64,000 nucleotides of DNA, taken from contig JAKOVD010000032.1 in NCBI GenBank assembly GCA_029782215.1, positions 124,001-188,000 of the forward strand, written 5' to 3'. Source of the DNA: Chloroflexota bacterium. GTDB lineage: Bacteria > Chloroflexota > Anaerolineae > J102. Every line of letters begins with the position of its first letter. Within the stretch, counting starts at the first letter, position 1. A program made the position numbers and the translations under genes. Below, piece by piece: positions 17,392 through 26,388 of this stretch. Below the pieces are notes generated by a model. That model saw only the letters and a program-made list of their open reading frames with translations. It made no database searches and had not been told where the DNA came from.

Positions 17392-18807
17392 TCAATACGA
17401 TCCTTGCGAAACCTGGGGTGTCACAAACTGTCTGAGCAGCGCCGTACCTTCCATGGGCTCCTGAGGAGCAAGGCCAAGATACGACAGAATGGTCGGGGCC
17501 AAATCGATGATGCGGGCGGGCTGAACCTGAGACGCACCCAGCGCCGGATCGGACCATATCCAGAAACCGTTCTGGCGATGCGTGCCGCTGAGGTAATCCT
17601 TTCCCGGCGTCATCGACCATAGTAACGGGCTCTCAGGTGCTCCCGAGCGCGCCGAATAGCCCCGCGCTAGGTCCAGAATCCATGTCTGATACACAGCATC
17701 GCTGTTTGCACTTCCATATAGATCAACGCCGGTCCACACCTTGTTGACCACGGCAGCACCACTATCAGGGTCGCGCAAGTCCTCAAGCTCCGCCGTCAGC
17801 CGCTGGCGATCCGCTTCGTTCACCTTCGCCGAATGCACGTAGATGACCTTGTGTTCACTCATGAAAGACATGTTTTCGCCTGAAGACCGCCGCATCAGGC
17901 GTCGCATGAGGCCGCCGTTGCCAAATGCAGACCTGGCGGCGCGTTCGGCCAAGAAACGCTCGATGTTCAGCACTTTCACACAAGGCCCAAAGGTGTGCGT
18001 TGAAAACACAAGCACTGCTGCGGGCTGAGCCAGATTCACCAGGTTCTGCACAACATCATCTGCCACGGCAGATAGCCTGCCGAGAGAAGCCTCGACCACC
18101 GGGTCTTGGCGGAAGCCTGGATGACTGGGGTCCAGGTAGTGCCACAAAGCGTGCTGCACCGTGTCCATGGCATACAGGTGCACCAGGCTCACATCCCAAT
18201 CAAACCGGGTCATGAGATAGGCGGCGATGTCGTGGGTGTGCCGGAGACTCTGCTCCTGGGACGCCAGAAAAGCGTTGACCGCACCCGCATCCGGCAAGCC
18301 CTGGGCCGGAAAAGACTGCATCGAATGAGGGGGATGGAGGAGCCCCAATTCGCGTTCGAGTTGGGGCTGCAGGCCGGCGGGATGAGTGAGTGGGCCGCCG
18401 TCACTGCTGGGACGGTCGCGCACGATAACCCCGTTCGCCAAGCCCTGTGGCGCAATGAAGGGGGCGAAAACACTTATCAATCGCCTGCCCGCCTGCGCCA
18501 GTTGAGAGGCGAAGGTCGGCAAAGGCAACCCGACCTGGTGCGGCATGGGACCGGGGCGTCCAGAGGGCCGCAGGCGGGTAAATGCCTGCACATGATGCTT
18601 TGCCGGATTCACCCCCGTGTAGAAGGAGGCCCAGTTGGGCGCATCGAGTGTGGGCAGATAGGTGCCAAGGCTGCCCGAAATGCCCCGCTGCATGAGCGCG
18701 TGCAGCGCCGGCATCGGGAGCGCCTTCTGGGCCTCGCCCCACATCCCAGCGCCGCCGCCATTGAGCGCCAAGATCAGCAGGCGATTCCGTTGGCTGCGGT
18801 CAGGCAT
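17392..18807 (-). CDS. alkaline-phosphatase-superfamily protein, active site apparently degenerate
   Basis: 471 residues from the ATG at 18807 (an in-frame upstream codon at 18831 lies deeper inside the previous gene). It aligns with the neighbour at 15772 throughout, but several catalytic residues differ. The first metal Asp is Asn (LALNGG, N16). The nucleophile position reads PTLDAPNW, with Asp or a shifted Thr. The D-H-G motif is STHTF. The middle D-x3-H pair (MDTVQH) and the late GTH are kept. It is probably a non-catalytic partner or a binding protein. The start overlaps the upstream gene by 8 bases. Confidence 0.75.
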   Translation of the reverse strand: MPDRSQRNRLLILALNGGGAGMWGEAQKALPMPALHALMQRGISGSLGTYLPTLDAPNWASFYTGVNPAKHHVQAFTRLRPSGRPGPMPHQVGLPLPTFASQLAQAGRRLISVFAPFIAPQGLANGVIVRDRPSSDGGPLTHPAGLQPQLERELGLLHPPHSMQSFPAQGLPDAGAVNAFLASQEQSLRHTHDIAAYLMTRFDWDVSLVHLYAMDTVQHALWHYLDPSHPGFRQDPVVEASLGRLSAVADDVVQNLVNLAQPAAVLVFSTHTFGPCVKVLNIERFLAERAARSAFGNGGLMRRLMRRSSGENMSFMSEHKVIYVHSAKVNEADRQRLTAELEDLRDPDSGAAVVNKVWTGVDLYGSANSDAVYQTWILDLARGYSARSGAPESPLLWSMTPGKDYLSGTHRQNGFWIWSDPALGASQVQPARIIDLAPTILSYLGLAPQEPMEGTALLRQFVTPQVSQGSY

Positions 18808-20584
18808 GGACGGGAATCGGTGCTGTCGCAATCAGGGTCTCGGCCGGATAGACAAAGGGCGCGCCCGTCAAGATGCCGTCGCAGATGACATCGAGCCCCG
18901 GATCGCACCCCGGCAGCAGGTCGTCCAAGCCCGATAGGGCGATACGGAACCGCGGCCAACCCTCCTGCTGCTCCACCATGCCTAATGGAATCATGCGACG
19001 GAAGAAGAAGTGGAATGCGTATTTGCGCGCCCGCTGCTGCGTCGCCTCATCCATCCGGTAGCCCAGAGGCAAACGATCAAGTTGGCGGAAGTAGTCCTCA
19101 GCCGAGAGCGCGTCGATGGTCACACCCTTGCCGCGAATCCAGGCCTCGCCGGCCACCAGGGTGGGAACGCCGAAGCTGGTCACCTCGACGCCCGTCTTGG
19201 TGCCGTAGATGATGACCGTGTCAGCAGCCAGGCTGAGCACATAGGTGCTGATAGAGCTCTCGGGACCGATCAGGAAGATGTTGGGGGGAAGGGTAGGGAA
19301 AGCTCTGTGAATCTCCGCCAGGATGGGCTGTCGCGACGGAATCGTACCGCTCAGCTCGGCAGGGTGGACGCGGATTGCCAGTTGCAGGTCAGGTCGCCTG
19401 CTGAAATAGCTGATCGTTTGCAGCACCCAGTCCAGCATGTTCGGAAAGGCATTCGCCGGATAGTGCAACTGCGCGTCCCACATGACGTTGGTCAAAAGGG
19501 TCACCAGAGGTTTGCTGAAGTCGATGCCTGTGGCGGCAGCGATCTGATCCAGGTCTTCCTGCGGTGTCTTATGAAAGTAGATCCAGTCGCGGGACCCGTG
19601 CCAGCGGCTGGTCAGATAGGACATGACCTCCTCATCCAGTGCTTCTGACCAGGGAATGGTCTCCCAGGCCGAGACCGGCTCGGTCATCAGCGTGTGGTGG
19701 TAGGTGTCGTCATGGCTAAAGATGAAGCTGCGTTTGCGATAGGCCACGATCCAGTTCACTACGCGGACGCCGCTCTGACGCGCCACCTCACCGATAAGTC
19801 CCTGGGGGACGTAGATACCGTGATTGAAGACCGCGCACTCGTAGCCCCTGGTCGCCAGCAAGCGCCGGATCGCGAAAGCCGAGAGCAGGGACGCCCGGAA
19901 ATAGCGACGCAAAATGGGCTCACCGTAGGGCTCATCGTCAAGGGTGCCCTTGGCGAAGTAACGCAGCGCCCCGGCGAGCGCATGCTCGCCGATAGCCAGG
20001 CCATCCAGACGGTAACCCGGGATCGCAGCGGCGTCAATGGTTTGCGCCAGGTGGCTGGCCTGTTCCAGTTCCACGGACGTGACCCACTCACTATAGCGGA
20101 GCACCCGCAATCCCAATGGCTCATAGGTGGCCTTGCCTTGTGGCCAACAGGCGCGGCAGAGCGAGCCCGCGGGACCCTGTGCCACGAACGCCTCCTGATT
20201 CTCGCCCAGGCGCCGATAACTGGCGTGCATGCAAGCAGGCAAGAACTCATCGCAGAGCAGAAAGTCAACCTCAGCGCCGCGCAGCGTCAAGGCCACCGCC
20301 ACCAGGCTCTCGACAGGCGTCATCTCCGGGTGTCCTCCCATGCTGGTGGCTACCAGGATGCGCGGCCCGCCGCGCGCTTTGTCGCGGGCATCAGTCCAGC
20401 GAGCCCAATCCGCAGCCAGCAAAGCCCGCCAATCTGGGTACAGGTTGGCGTCGGTGCGTTGGCGCGTGGGAGCTTTGGAACGCCGCACGAGCGCGGCAAG
20501 ACGAGGTTTGAGCCGGTTCATCAGGTGCAGACGGTTCCTATTGCGAAGGTGATCCAGGACAAGCTGCTCAGGAACGTGCGGCAA
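18800..20584 (-). CDS. capsule-polysaccharide-synthesis-like protein, function unknown
   Basis: 594 residues. The C-terminal part (about 400-510) has the order R-x-H-P-A-E, then 'IGPESSISTYVLSLAADTVI', then 'GTKTGVEVTSFGVPTLVAGEAW'. This recalls the capsule synthesis (KpsC/KpsS-like) and polyglycerolphosphate-type GT-B folds, in which the His-Pro and Thr-x-x-x-Glu segments bind the nucleotide donor. The N-terminus starts as a second Rossmann-like domain (ILVATSMGGHPE) with a C-x2-C pair (LCRACW). A sugar or sugar-acid transferase role is inferred; substrate unknown. It is translated just ahead of the phosphatase-like pair. Confidence 0.6.
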   Translation of the reverse strand: MPHVPEQLVLDHLRNRNRLHLMNRLKPRLAALVRRSKAPTRQRTDANLYPDWRALLAADWARWTDARDKARGGPRILVATSMGGHPEMTPVESLVAVALTLRGAEVDFLLCDEFLPACMHASYRRLGENQEAFVAQGPAGSLCRACWPQGKATYEPLGLRVLRYSEWVTSVELEQASHLAQTIDAAAIPGYRLDGLAIGEHALAGALRYFAKGTLDDEPYGEPILRRYFRASLLSAFAIRRLLATRGYECAVFNHGIYVPQGLIGEVARQSGVRVVNWIVAYRKRSFIFSHDDTYHHTLMTEPVSAWETIPWSEALDEEVMSYLTSRWHGSRDWIYFHKTPQEDLDQIAAATGIDFSKPLVTLLTNVMWDAQLHYPANAFPNMLDWVLQTISYFSRRPDLQLAIRVHPAELSGTIPSRQPILAEIHRAFPTLPPNIFLIGPESSISTYVLSLAADTVIIYGTKTGVEVTSFGVPTLVAGEAWIRGKGVTIDALSAEDYFRQLDRLPLGYRMDEATQQRARKYAFHFFFRRMIPLGMVEQQEGWPRFRIALSGLDDLLPGCDPGLDVICDGILTGAPFVYPAETLIATAPIPVHA

Positions 20585-20933
20585 TCACCAGGCCCAGGCA
20601 AACGATCAGCACGCCCACCCAACGTCCCAGCGAAACCTGCTCCCCAAAGACCGGACCCGACAGCGCCAGGACCAGGACGATGGCAAGCGCCATGAACGGA
20701 TAGGCGAAGCTGATGTTACTGCGTGAGACAGCCCCCATCCATGTGATGGCGCCGAAGACGGCACAGGCAAGTCCGGCGATGATCTTCCAGTTGCCGAAGG
20801 CCGCAAACAGAGCGCTGCGCATACCCTCGAAGGTCCCGGGGACTGCGCCTACATCCGTCATGCCTGCCTTGACCAAGAGTTGGCCGACCACGGTGAAGGT
20901 GATGGTAGCGCCAATAAAGACGTAGGTTAGCAT
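20568..20933 (-). CDS. small multidrug-resistance/EamA-like four-helix membrane protein
   Basis: 121 residues with four hydrophobic helices (about 2-20, 48-67, 75-93, 100-118). The segment SRSNISFAYPFMALAIVLVL followed by FGEQVSLGRWVGVLIVCLG is typical of the drug/metabolite transporter superfamily. Small members in glycan loci, such as ArnE/ArnF, act as flippase subunits for undecaprenyl-linked sugars, and the context favours that role over drug efflux. It overlaps the downstream gene by 17 bases and follows a GT-C-like gene by 3 bases. Confidence 0.7.
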   Translation of the reverse strand: MLTYVFIGATITFTVVGQLLVKAGMTDVGAVPGTFEGMRSALFAAFGNWKIIAGLACAVFGAITWMGAVSRSNISFAYPFMALAIVLVLALSGPVFGEQVSLGRWVGVLIVCLGLVIAARS

Positions 20934-20936
20934 TTG

Positions 20937-22505
20937 TCAGTTACTCACTTGGTTGCATGCCACAGACTTGTTCTGCACAAGATACCCGATCTTGGTCTTG
21001 GCAAGCAATGCGGAGTCCCGCAGACGGTGGGACTTCTGCCAGGCCAAGTATCTCTGTTTGCTCAGGAGCAGATACCGCGAGTGGATCACCGAGGGCTTGA
21101 AATCGTCATGAAAAACCCAGGAAACGCCAAAGCCTGCCGGAATGACGGTGATGTGGACGCAATCGCCCGGCTTCCGGCAATAGGATTCCTTGTCGACCAG
21201 GATCGTGTTGCACCATGGATCGGCATCCGCAGCAAAGACAAGGTTCTTCTGAACCGCCCTGGTGAAGTCGGCAAAACTGCCTTCCGCAATGGGTGTGAAG
21301 TTCGGCGCACGCATTGCCGTGAACTCCGGCCAGGACCCGGGCAGCATGATCATGAGCGCTATCACGGTGATGAGCAGGTAGACTCGCCTTCCATAGGCTA
21401 TGGTGAAAAACATGACAAAGAGTACGAACGGTGCAAACATCCGCCCACCTTGCCAGTTTGAAGCGTAGTAGGTCGCCAGGTTGAAGGCAAAGACCAAAGC
21501 CAATACGACGATGACGGTCAGTTCTACCGCCGGCACCGCTTGCGGCACTGGGGCGCCCCTTCGTCTTGCCCGCCCATACCAGACAAGGGAAGCGATGGCT
21601 GTTCCAATGGCAATACCGAACAGCAGAGCCTGCGCGCTGCCATAGATAGCAAGTACAGGCTGTTCTGCCAACCCGTTCAGACCACCACGGATGTGACTGC
21701 CGAGCATGTCCAAACCCTCCGGCAGAGACGTGCCCAACCGCGCCACAAGCCTCGACATGAAGTTGTCATAGGGAGCCGCCGAGCGGAAGTAGAAGCCGGC
21801 GGCAAATACGCCCAATAGCGCAGTCAGGACGACGGTCAGGAGCGAGCGACCGGGTCCGCGCCGGGCAACGGTGATGCCCCAATAGGGGAGCAGGAGCACC
21901 AGCCAAAGAGGCCGGAACAGCGTAGCCAGCAAGATGGCAGCGACAAGGACGAGCTCACCCGCCAACGCGTAGCGGCGCCCGCGGTGATAGCTGAACAAGA
22001 GCGCCGCCAGAAGAATGGCGATGCCAAACTGGATGGGCTCCTGCATGCTCGAAAGCAGCTCCGTTGCTACCGGCATGAACAGCAGAAGCGCAGCAAGTAT
22101 CAGCGACGATTCCCATACACCAGGTCGGACGATGAGCAAATAGATGAGCAGCGACAAGAAGACGACCGCCATATTGAAATAGGGTGGCGTGTTCACCTGC
22201 CATCCGGTCAGGCGCGCAAGCGTCCCGTAAAAGACGGGCACAGCCGGGCCATGAGCCCCAAAATGGAAAAAGTCAATGGCAGGCGTCGCCTCGTCAAAGG
22301 TGTAACGACCACCGTCGAAGCCGTACTTGCTGAAGGTCAGAATCTGATGCCAGTAGTCGATCTCGTCGTCGTAGGTGACATGGAAATCGCTGACGGAGGC
22401 CTGGAATTCAATCCGCGCCAAGAGGACCGTATACCAAAACGGCATCGTCGCAATCAAAACGTAGAGCAGCGCTACAAGCGGATTGTGACGTCCATTTCTG
22501 TCCAT
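20937..22505 (-). CDS. polytopic membrane protein, GT-C glycosyltransferase-like
   Basis: 522 residues with about 10-11 predicted helices. The first extracytoplasmic loop carries YDDEIDYW (45-52) and then HFGAHGPAVPVFY, the acidic-pair and His-Pro-like arrangement seen in lipid-phosphate-sugar-dependent GT-C enzymes (GT39/GT83 type). The C-terminal 130 residues are largely soluble. A transferase acting outside the membrane on polyprenyl-phosphate sugars is plausible, perhaps fed by the polyprenol-phosphate GT2 at 26369. GGAGGAG lies upstream of the ATG in a 185-base gap. Confidence 0.65.
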   Translation of the reverse strand: MDRNGRHNPLVALLYVLIATMPFWYTVLLARIEFQASVSDFHVTYDDEIDYWHQILTFSKYGFDGGRYTFDEATPAIDFFHFGAHGPAVPVFYGTLARLTGWQVNTPPYFNMAVVFLSLLIYLLIVRPGVWESSLILAALLLFMPVATELLSSMQEPIQFGIAILLAALLFSYHRGRRYALAGELVLVAAILLATLFRPLWLVLLLPYWGITVARRGPGRSLLTVVLTALLGVFAAGFYFRSAAPYDNFMSRLVARLGTSLPEGLDMLGSHIRGGLNGLAEQPVLAIYGSAQALLFGIAIGTAIASLVWYGRARRRGAPVPQAVPAVELTVIVVLALVFAFNLATYYASNWQGGRMFAPFVLFVMFFTIAYGRRVYLLITVIALMIMLPGSWPEFTAMRAPNFTPIAEGSFADFTRAVQKNLVFAADADPWCNTILVDKESYCRKPGDCVHITVIPAGFGVSWVFHDDFKPSVIHSRYLLLSKQRYLAWQKSHRLRDSALLAKTKIGYLVQNKSVACNQVSN

Positions 22506-22690
22506 CTAGCAGTCTCCTCCACTGGGAGAGCGGCCGAAAAGCGGCTGACAGAGGCTCACGAGGGTTAGGGCAGCGCTCTATTGACCCACGACTGATGCGA
22601 ACGAGGCTCAGATCGAATGAGCGAGCGAGTCCTCATAGACGCGAGGGATGGGCATCAATGGGTCTCCCGGCGCAGTACCATCAAGAGTCC

Positions 22691-24400
22691 CTATGGAAGC
22701 GAAACCCGCCGCAGCAGAATGTCAAACGCGTCAGGCTGCGGAGACTTATGGCGATAGCCTGCCAGCTTCCCATACACAGGGTGTTCGACATCGAAGACTT
22801 TCTCCCAGCGCCCGTCGTCGCGCACCTGTTTGGCAATGTACTGGGCCACGACGCCTGCATAGTTGTTTTCTTCCCTTTGAAGTGCCTGGTCGGGGTCGTC
22901 AAAGACGATGACAAATTCAAGCCACTGATCTGCCTTCTGGTACACCATGGGTGCTATCTCTTCAGGCTTTAGCCCCGGATAGCCACCTTCCCAGGCAAAA
23001 TCACGCATGCTGAAGAACGTCCGGCCGTAGGGGCTCGGACCATCATAACGTGTCGGCGAGAGTACTTTCACACCATGCCCGTAAAAGGTTTCAGCCGTCA
23101 GAATCTCGCCACGATTGTCAAAGAAGGTCTGAAATGCCAAACCATCGCCCTGCTCCGCGAGGTGCTTGGCGACTTCAATATCGAATTTCTTCAGTGCAAC
23201 AGCTTCCCGGTCAGGCTTGCCCGCCTCAGCCAACGCCAGGTTCGAGTAACGATAAATGAAGAAGATCGACACGATGATGACGACAATGGAAATCGCTGTT
23301 CGCAGCCACCTCAGCCGCTTACCTTCACGAAGGAAGTCAATCCACACCAGAAACAGGAAGAGCGGGATGACAGCATACTCAGTTGTATGCTCTTGGAGAG
23401 TACCCGTAGCTGCCAACAGGATGAATTGCGCCACCGCCAGCCAAACCAGGGCAAGGCGTGTTTCCCAAACCCACGTCGCCTGCTTGAGCAGAACAGCCAT
23501 AAGGTTCAGCACGAACAGGAAGGCAAGCACGAGCGGAACGAGATTTGCGAAATACGGACGAAGCACCCGCACCATGTAGACAATGACGTCACGCCACGAA
23601 TTGCCCATGGCGTAGGTGGGATTACTTATCGCCACGGGTCCAAGCACAATGAGGTAGTAACCTCCAAGCGCCAATACGATCGCCAAAATGGCTGCGAGAC
23701 GCGACACCGCCACCTTCCACGATTCGCTGCGCCAGAGCTGGAGGGCGTAGAACAGAACAATCGGTCCTGTCATCACCATGACCACGGTGACGCTGATAAA
23801 GCGGCTTAGAAAGGCCAGCGCAACCGCCAAGGCATAGACAATCACCCAGCGCCAAGTCCGCAAGCCGTTGGAATTGAACAACGCAAGGATCGCGGACCCG
23901 ATCCAAAACGATGCGTGCAAGTCCAGCCAGTATGCGGCGAGGCCGTGGTACGCACCGTAGAAACCGGGGATGGTCATGAATAGCGACATGACCGCGAGCG
24001 AATAGGGCCAGTGTCCTCCCCGCTTGTAGAGCGTCCAACCGAGCAGAAAAAGAAAGACCACCATACCAGGTATGGCGGTTGCCATGAAGCCATAGGGGTG
24101 AGCCAGAAGGCTTGGCGCCAGCAACACCAGCGGCACCGTCCGGGCCGGATTGCGGTCATTGGCCACCGCCTCCCGCCAGGCTGCCGACAGACGCCCATCT
24201 ACCTCCACGCGTTCCGACAGCCGGATGTTCTTGACAAGGTAGCCGACGGCATCGTCGAAGTAGGGACTGTGGGCGACATAAACCTTCTCGACCTTGACCG
24301 CCAAGTACGATGCGGCTCCAGCCAGAAGCACAGACGCCGTCAGGAGCAAGATCAGAACGATAAGCTCGTTTCGCCTAACAGGCGTGGACGTCGTCGTCAT
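22691..24400 (-). CDS. polytopic membrane protein with C-terminal soluble domain, GT-C-like
   Basis: 569 residues. About 10 helices occupy residues 12-400. The first loop has SPYFDDAVGYL (45-55) with the acidic pair expected of GT-C enzymes. Residues from about 405 to 569 form a hydrophilic domain (RWEKVFDVEHPVYGKLAGYR near the end) that is probably extracytoplasmic, as in many oligosaccharyl- or arabinosyl-transferase-like proteins. The family is not certain. It and the gene at 20937 share the layout of one acidic loop, many helices and a soluble tail. Confidence 0.6.
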   Translation of the reverse strand: MTTTSTPVRRNELIVLILLLTASVLLAGAASYLAVKVEKVYVAHSPYFDDAVGYLVKNIRLSERVEVDGRLSAAWREAVANDRNPARTVPLVLLAPSLLAHPYGFMATAIPGMVVFLFLLGWTLYKRGGHWPYSLAVMSLFMTIPGFYGAYHGLAAYWLDLHASFWIGSAILALFNSNGLRTWRWVIVYALAVALAFLSRFISVTVVMVMTGPIVLFYALQLWRSESWKVAVSRLAAILAIVLALGGYYLIVLGPVAISNPTYAMGNSWRDVIVYMVRVLRPYFANLVPLVLAFLFVLNLMAVLLKQATWVWETRLALVWLAVAQFILLAATGTLQEHTTEYAVIPLFLFLVWIDFLREGKRLRWLRTAISIVVIIVSIFFIYRYSNLALAEAGKPDREAVALKKFDIEVAKHLAEQGDGLAFQTFFDNRGEILTAETFYGHGVKVLSPTRYDGPSPYGRTFFSMRDFAWEGGYPGLKPEEIAPMVYQKADQWLEFVIVFDDPDQALQREENNYAGVVAQYIAKQVRDDGRWEKVFDVEHPVYGKLAGYRHKSPQPDAFDILLRRVSLP

Positions 24401-24427
24401 GGTGTCTCCATAAGTGCCAACGAGAGT

Positions 24428-25567
24428 TCAGGATGAAAATGTCAGGATGCCGCTGATAACGAATGCCTGTTCGACCGGCCTAAGGTCGTAGAAGAACGGC
24501 AAACGCAGCAAACGATCGCTTATGTCTTCCGTAATCGGGCAATCACCTGGCTTGCCGCCAAAACGACGACCCTCGTCGCTCAGGTGCAGCGGCAGATAGT
24601 GGAAGACGCTCATGATGCCCCGCGCCTTGAGATGCGCGATCATCTGCTGTCTCGCCTCCAGAGAAGGGAGCAGCAGATAGAACATATGATAGGCCTGCTC
24701 ACAATGGTCGGGCACAATCGGCAGACGTACATGATTGGCGACTGCCCAGTCCGTCAGACTGCGAAAGTACTCATGCCAAATCTCCCGCCGCCGCGCCTGC
24801 ACCTGGTCGCGCATTTCGAGTTGCCCCAGTAGAAAGCCCGCCAGCATGTCCGACGGCAGATAGCTTGAGCCCACGTCCACCCAGGTGTACTTGTCGACCT
24901 GGCCGCGAAAGAAGCGGCTGCGGTTTGTGCCTTTCTCGCGGATGATCTCGGCTCGTTCTTCGTAGCGAGCATCGTTGACAAGCAAGGCGCCGCCCTCCCC
25001 ACAAGTAAAGTTCTTGGTCTCGTGGAAGCTCTGCGTCGCCATCACCCCAAAGGTGCCCAGAAAACGCCCCTTGTATTTACCGAAGAGCCCGTGGGCGTTG
25101 TCTTCCACCACCGGCACGCCGTGCGCGGCGGCGATCGCCATGATCGCGTCCATCTCACAGCTTACGCCGGCATAATGCACAGGCACGATGGCTCGGGTGC
25201 GGGGCGTGATCAGCGCCTCCAGCCGGGCCTCATCCATGTTCAGGGTGTCCGACCGGATGTCGGCGAACACGGGGTGAGCGCCCCGAAGGACGAAGGCATT
25301 GACCGTCGAGACAAACGTGAAGGAGGGAACGATGACCTCATCGCCAGGCTGCAGCTCGAGCAGCAGCGCCGCCATCTCCAGGGCGTGCGTGCACGAAGTT
25401 GTCAGCAGGACCTTGCGCACGCCCAGGCATTCCTGCAGCAGCTTGTGCGTGCGTTTCGTGAATTCGCCGTCGCCTGAGATGTGACCCCTGGCGATAGCTT
25501 CGGCCATGTAGCGTTGTTCGTTTCCGACAAGACTTGGACGGTTGAAAGGGATGGTTAGCTGGCTCAC
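24428..25567 (-). CDS. wecE (rffA): dTDP-4-amino-4,6-dideoxygalactose transaminase
   Basis: 379 residues of the DegT/DnrJ/EryC1/StrS aminotransferase family. The PLP lysine is K185 in FHETKNFTCGEGGAL, D156 (VEDNAHG) binds the pyridine nitrogen, and SFTFVSTVNAF (82-92) is typical of the WecE subgroup. It converts dTDP-4-keto-6-deoxyglucose to dTDP-Fuc4N with glutamate. The start is GTG with AGGA 5 bases upstream. Its partner acetyltransferase is the preceding gene. The dTDP-glucose synthesis genes (rmlA, rmlB) are not in the window. Confidence 0.88.
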   Translation of the reverse strand: MSQLTIPFNRPSLVGNEQRYMAEAIARGHISGDGEFTKRTHKLLQECLGVRKVLLTTSCTHALEMAALLLELQPGDEVIVPSFTFVSTVNAFVLRGAHPVFADIRSDTLNMDEARLEALITPRTRAIVPVHYAGVSCEMDAIMAIAAAHGVPVVEDNAHGLFGKYKGRFLGTFGVMATQSFHETKNFTCGEGGALLVNDARYEERAEIIREKGTNRSRFFRGQVDKYTWVDVGSSYLPSDMLAGFLLGQLEMRDQVQARRREIWHEYFRSLTDWAVANHVRLPIVPDHCEQAYHMFYLLLPSLEARQQMIAHLKARGIMSVFHYLPLHLSDEGRRFGGKPGDCPITEDISDRLLRLPFFYDLRPVEQAFVISGILTFSS

Positions 25568-25623
25568 AAGGGTCCTATTCCGATGTAAACGTGCAGAAAC
25601 GAGGGCTCCAGCCTGCTATCGCC

Positions 25624-26388
25624 CTATTCATCGCCGGATGGAAGCCAGAAGTGAAAGAAGTACTCCTGCTGTTCCAGCCTGTAGCCGCACCGTTGGTAGA
25701 GCCTGCAAGCAGCCTGGTTGGCCCCCTGGGTGACCACCGTTGCCCGGCGCAGACCCCGCTCCACAAACCAGTGTTGGGCGCTGCGCACAAGAGCAGTGCC
25801 GACCCCGCCGCCGCGATAGTCCCTGTGCACCCCGATCAGACCGATCTCGCCCACATCCTGATTCCGGCGCAGGGTCACCATGCCTGCCAAGCGCCCGGCC
25901 ACCCGCGCCACAAGCACCTCGTCCGCGAGTTCCCTGGCGAGTGAACGCAGCATCCAACGCGTATAGAGGGCAGTGAACTTGCCCGCAGGCATCAGGGGGT
26001 CGACGGCAAAACGCGAGTACTCGCCGCTTTGGAGCGCAAGGTCCACCAGGTCAGCGACAGGCATCGTGGCGTCATACGGCACGACCGCCATATTCCCCGG
26101 TGCCACCGTGTCAGGAAGTTGGCGGAGGTCCATCCCGAACCAGGTCTTCAGATCCACCATGCGACCGCCGAGCTCCTCGAGATCGCCGGTTGGCTCCCCG
26201 CCCTGAACCGGCGTGGACCAGTAGGCCAGGCGAACCTTGTCCCTGGTCAGGGCGTCGAACACGGCTCGCCAACTGGCATCCGCCGCGGCGCCAGCGTTTC
26301 CGGGAACGTTCGTAGGCAAGGGCAGATAAAAACGCGCCACCCGAAAACCAAAGAACGCCGAATCCCACTCAAGCAGGCGGTAAGTCAT
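25624..26388 (-). CDS. wecD (rffC)-like: GNAT acetyltransferase, WecD-like (dTDP-Fuc4N acetyltransferase)
   Basis: 254 residues from the ATG at 26388 (a GTG at 26394 is also possible). The N-terminus LLEWDSAFFGFRVAR is the hallmark of the WecD/RffC group. The C-terminal GNAT core has the acetyl-CoA loop RDYRGGGVGTALV and a final LYQRCGYR-type strand. It should N-acetylate the amino sugar made by the adjacent WecE to give dTDP-Fuc4NAc. The gene overlaps the polyprenol-phosphate GT2 by about 20 bases, which ties the three together. Confidence 0.82.
   Translation of the reverse strand: MTYRLLEWDSAFFGFRVARFYLPLPTNVPGNAGAAADASWRAVFDALTRDKVRLAYWSTPVQGGEPTGDLEELGGRMVDLKTWFGMDLRQLPDTVAPGNMAVVPYDATMPVADLVDLALQSGEYSRFAVDPLMPAGKFTALYTRWMLRSLARELADEVLVARVAGRLAGMVTLRRNQDVGEIGLIGVHRDYRGGGVGTALVRSAQHWFVERGLRRATVVTQGANQAACRLYQRCGYRLEQQEYFFHFWLPSGDE

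Noticed and set aside
17392-18807. Calling the degenerate phosphatase-like gene a pseudogene
   Set aside because: The frame is full length, with coupled start and stop codons and several conserved residues. The substitutions look selective rather than decayed.
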